A stretch of DNA of 7,660 nt from Bacteroidales bacterium (lineage in GTDB: Bacteria; Bacteroidota; Bacteroidia; Bacteroidales; Azobacteroidaceae), in NCBI GenBank assembly GCA_020860885.1, contig JAJBTS010000317.1:1-7660 (forward strand). Reading direction: 5' to 3'. Below are positions 5,563-7,660 of the stretch, piece after piece. Below the pieces are notes generated by a model. That model had not been told where the DNA came from and did no database searches. It was given only the letters and a program-made list of their open reading frames with translations. The first letter of the stretch is position 1; each line of letters opens with the position of its first letter. The translations under genes and the position numbers were made by a program.

Positions 5563-7660
5563 TCATTTGCGGGATTCCGTTTCCAAAGTTAATTCCAATC
5601 CTTTAAAATGAATCTCCTGATCCGTTTCTTTGTTTGTAAAACGGAGATATTTAGCCTTCATAGGATTTAACATAGCTACTATTGGAGTCTGATCCATAGA
5701 AATCTTCACGGTTTTCCAGGACTTGCCATCGGGAGATATTTCAACCTTCATCCACGCATGTTGCGATACAGGTTCGACATTTATTCTTAATGTATGCAAC
5801 ACATATTCGTCATCCATCTCCAGCTGGATATATTCCTCTTTTCCCCAATGAACCACTTCATTCACCGGAGCAATAGAGATACGGTTCAATTTAGACTGGA
5901 CAGGTAGATTTTTAATTTGTGCAACTGTTCCGCTTAGCTTATAAGGATTATAAGATAAAACTTTATCCAGGGAAGTATTCCATTGCCGGTTGTAAGCCTC
6001 TACCAGATATTCAAAGAAATCATCGATAAACGGCTGTAAGACCAGAGACCCCGTTTTTACTCCCGGCTGGTAAGGATTCTGGTTGTAAGATTTATCAATG
6101 TTGTAATTGATTTTACGGAGCGCTTTTACATACTCATATTTATCCATAAAATTGCTTGTATCTTTTTTTACAAAAGCATCGTACAATTTGAGAGTATTTG
6201 TTCCTGTTTCTCCCATATTTTTAAATTGATAGATCCAGGGTTCTATTTCTTTTATCAAAATTCCATTGTCTGTACTCGCCAGTAACAGATCGGCCGACTC
6301 TATAATCTCTTCAAATTCTTTCCTTATAGATTCAAGCTCCTGTTTGTGCAGCTGAATGTTACCCGATTGTATTCCTTCGGTAACCTTTTTCACAGCAGGC
6401 GCAATATCTGCGGATTCCTCCCGGCGAAAGCCATGCCCGTTTTTTCCCAGATCCGAATTGTGTTGAGAAAACTTATACAATGCTTTGTAGGATAAAGGCA
6501 TTAAAGATCGGATACCCTTTTCCCACGATTGCTGACTATCAAAAGAACGCAGGTTCCAGGTATAATCCGCGACAGAAAAGATAGCAACCTTAGAAGCCTC
6601 TGCCCGCTCCATAGGATTAGCGACAAAACCGGAAACCAGATTCCCTATCGTCAGATCATTTCCATAGACACGTCCCATCAACAAATGATCCCGGACATAA
6701 TCCGACACGGGAAAATTCCACCAGATATAAGCCGGACGACCGATTTGCTCATTGATCCAATGAACACTCGGTTCGGTGATTTCGGCAATTACCCGGTCGC
6801 CCGTCCACATAATATGTATGGAAGAATTCAATTTACTTCCTAAGGTCTTCAGATAACCCTTCTCCGGGTTTGACCAGCTTTTGTTGTACTCTGTAGGGCA
6901 CATGATGAGAGGAGTTACATCCTTTTTCTGTGAAATAAACCGGTCATCCAGATAATTCAATAACTCCGCCTGTTTCTGAGGATCCGTTCCCACTCCCGAT
7001 ATATCGTCAAAAAATACCGCAAAAGAACGTACCCCTAATTGGTACATATATTCAAACTTATTTAGTATAGCTTCCCTATCCGCATCCGTCCATTGAATAT
7101 CCTTCCCGGGGTGAATAGCCCAGACAAAATCCACTTTGCTCTTCGCAGAGGCATCCACCAAACGCCGTATTTTATCCGCTTCATCGTCCGGATAAGGTTC
7201 CCTCCAGTGAGGAGAACTGTGGTAAGGATCATCTTTCGGACCGTATATATAAGTATTCAATTTTGTTTTCCCATAAAACTCAATTTGTCTTAAACGGTCT
7301 TCGAAACTCCAGGGAGCGCCATAAAAGCCTTCTACCACTCCTCGGAACAGAATATCCGGATAATCCCGGATCATTACTTCGGGAAGAGTCCCTGAATTTA
7401 TTAATTGCAGTAAAGTTTGAACAGCATAAAATGTTCCCCGTCCGTCCGATCCCGCCAATACGATCTGCTTAGGCGTAATCTGCAGGTAATAACCTTCCGC
7501 TTTATCGGGAATTTCTTTTGAAAAGGATTTTACAGAAGCGTCTCCTTTCTGACCTATAGTGATCTTAAAATTACTCTTATTTACAGAGGAGTCAAAAACG
7601 GTTTGCAACAGTTCCAGAGCCATCGGATCAGCCTCTTTTATTCCTTCTATGGAATAAGAC
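5563..7660 (-). CDS. GH84 beta-N-acetylglucosaminidase (O-GlcNAcase-like), 5' partial
   Basis: The frame stays open past ATG 7623 to the window edge (SYSIEGIKEADPM...), so the true start and signal peptide lie outside; by comparison with family members I estimate 40-50 residues are missing. There are 698 visible residues. The order is: an N-terminal alpha/beta domain (YYLQITPKQIVLAGSDGRG; TFYAVQTLLQLI); a catalytic barrel starting FRGVVEGFYGAPWS, with IYGPKDDPYHSSPHWR and the catalytic Asp pair in FAVFFDDISG (Asp codons 7006-7008 and 7003-7005), then MCPTEYNKSW, MWTGDRV, YIWWNFPVSDYVRDHLL and HNSDLGKNGHG; a helical region; and a C-terminal beta-sandwich (EISPDGKSWKTVKI; KYLRFTNKE). The sequence closely follows, from memory, the B. 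thetaiotaomicron GH84 enzyme used as a model of human O-GlcNAcase. It removes terminal beta-GlcNAc by substrate-assisted catalysis. It is probably periplasmic or outer-membrane associated, and shares an operon with the sulfatase. Confidence 0.96.
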   Translation of the reverse strand, partial: SYSIEGIKEADPMALELLQTVFDSSVNKSNFKITIGQKGDASVKSFSKEIPDKAEGYYLQITPKQIVLAGSDGRGTFYAVQTLLQLINSGTLPEVMIRDYPDILFRGVVEGFYGAPWSFEDRLRQIEFYGKTKLNTYIYGPKDDPYHSSPHWREPYPDDEADKIRRLVDASAKSKVDFVWAIHPGKDIQWTDADREAILNKFEYMYQLGVRSFAVFFDDISGVGTDPQKQAELLNYLDDRFISQKKDVTPLIMCPTEYNKSWSNPEKGYLKTLGSKLNSSIHIMWTGDRVIAEITEPSVHWINEQIGRPAYIWWNFPVSDYVRDHLLMGRVYGNDLTIGNLVSGFVANPMERAEASKVAIFSVADYTWNLRSFDSQQSWEKGIRSLMPLSYKALYKFSQHNSDLGKNGHGFRREESADIAPAVKKVTEGIQSGNIQLHKQELESIRKEFEEIIESADLLLASTDNGILIKEIEPWIYQFKNMGETGTNTLKLYDAFVKKDTSNFMDKYEYVKALRKINYNIDKSYNQNPYQPGVKTGSLVLQPFIDDFFEYLVEAYNRQWNTSLDKVLSYNPYKLSGTVAQIKNLPVQSKLNRISIAPVNEVVHWGKEEYIQLEMDDEYVLHTLRINVEPVSQHAWMKVEISPDGKSWKTVKISMDQTPIVAMLNPMKAKYLRFTNKETDQEIHFKGLELTLETESRK

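Noticed and set aside
7621..7623. ATG as start of the GH84 gene
   Set aside because: The frame continues without a stop to the window edge and the added residues fit the N-terminal domain; this Met is internal.

Overview
The window looks chromosomal and comes from a Bacteroidota bacterium, most likely Bacteroidales with a type IX secretion system (T9SS), such as the Parabacteroides/Tannerellaceae or Dysgonomonadaceae groups. This rests on two T9SS type A C-terminal sorting domains, signal peptides ending in A|Q, A-rich start regions without a clear Shine-Dalgarno, a Ser-type sulfatase lipoprotein, and a GH84 enzyme close to my memory of the Bacteroides thetaiotaomicron O-GlcNAcase. The genus is an inference. 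I saw no RNA genes, insertion sequences, CRISPR arrays or phage structural genes.

Left half, plus strand (1-3843): three tightly packed genes for exported proteins. The first is cut by the left edge of the window. It encodes a signal peptide, a tail-fibre-like stalk and a Peptidase_S74 intramolecular chaperone domain. It then meets an in-frame TAG at 999-1001. The same frame continues straight on to 1241 and encodes an intact T9SS sorting domain, with the TAG exactly where the usual Gln of the 'LYQNxPNPF' motif belongs. Eight bases later comes a secreted protein of unknown function with its own T9SS tail. Its stop overlaps by 4 bases (ATGA) the start of a secreted HExxH metalloprotease with a beta-helix-like region and a different, 'coathanger'-like C-terminus. 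The layout suggests one operon that exports a fibre, an unknown protein and a protease.

Right half, minus strand (7660-3966): a GH84 beta-N-acetylglucosaminidase (start beyond the right edge) followed 79 bases later by a Ser-type sulfatase lipoprotein. They fit a small glycan-degradation operon, for example acting on sulfated GlcNAc-containing host glycans; the substrate is inferred. The two operons converge on a 122-base gap with a perfect 9-bp hairpin that forms a good intrinsic terminator for the minus-strand operon.

The most notable point is the single amber codon between the S74 module and the T9SS sorting signal. It could be a recent nonsense mutation, a sequencing error, or suppression/readthrough. 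The first gene starts before base 1 and the GH84 gene before base 7660 on the minus strand, so internal TTG (234) and ATG (7623) codons should not be taken as starts.
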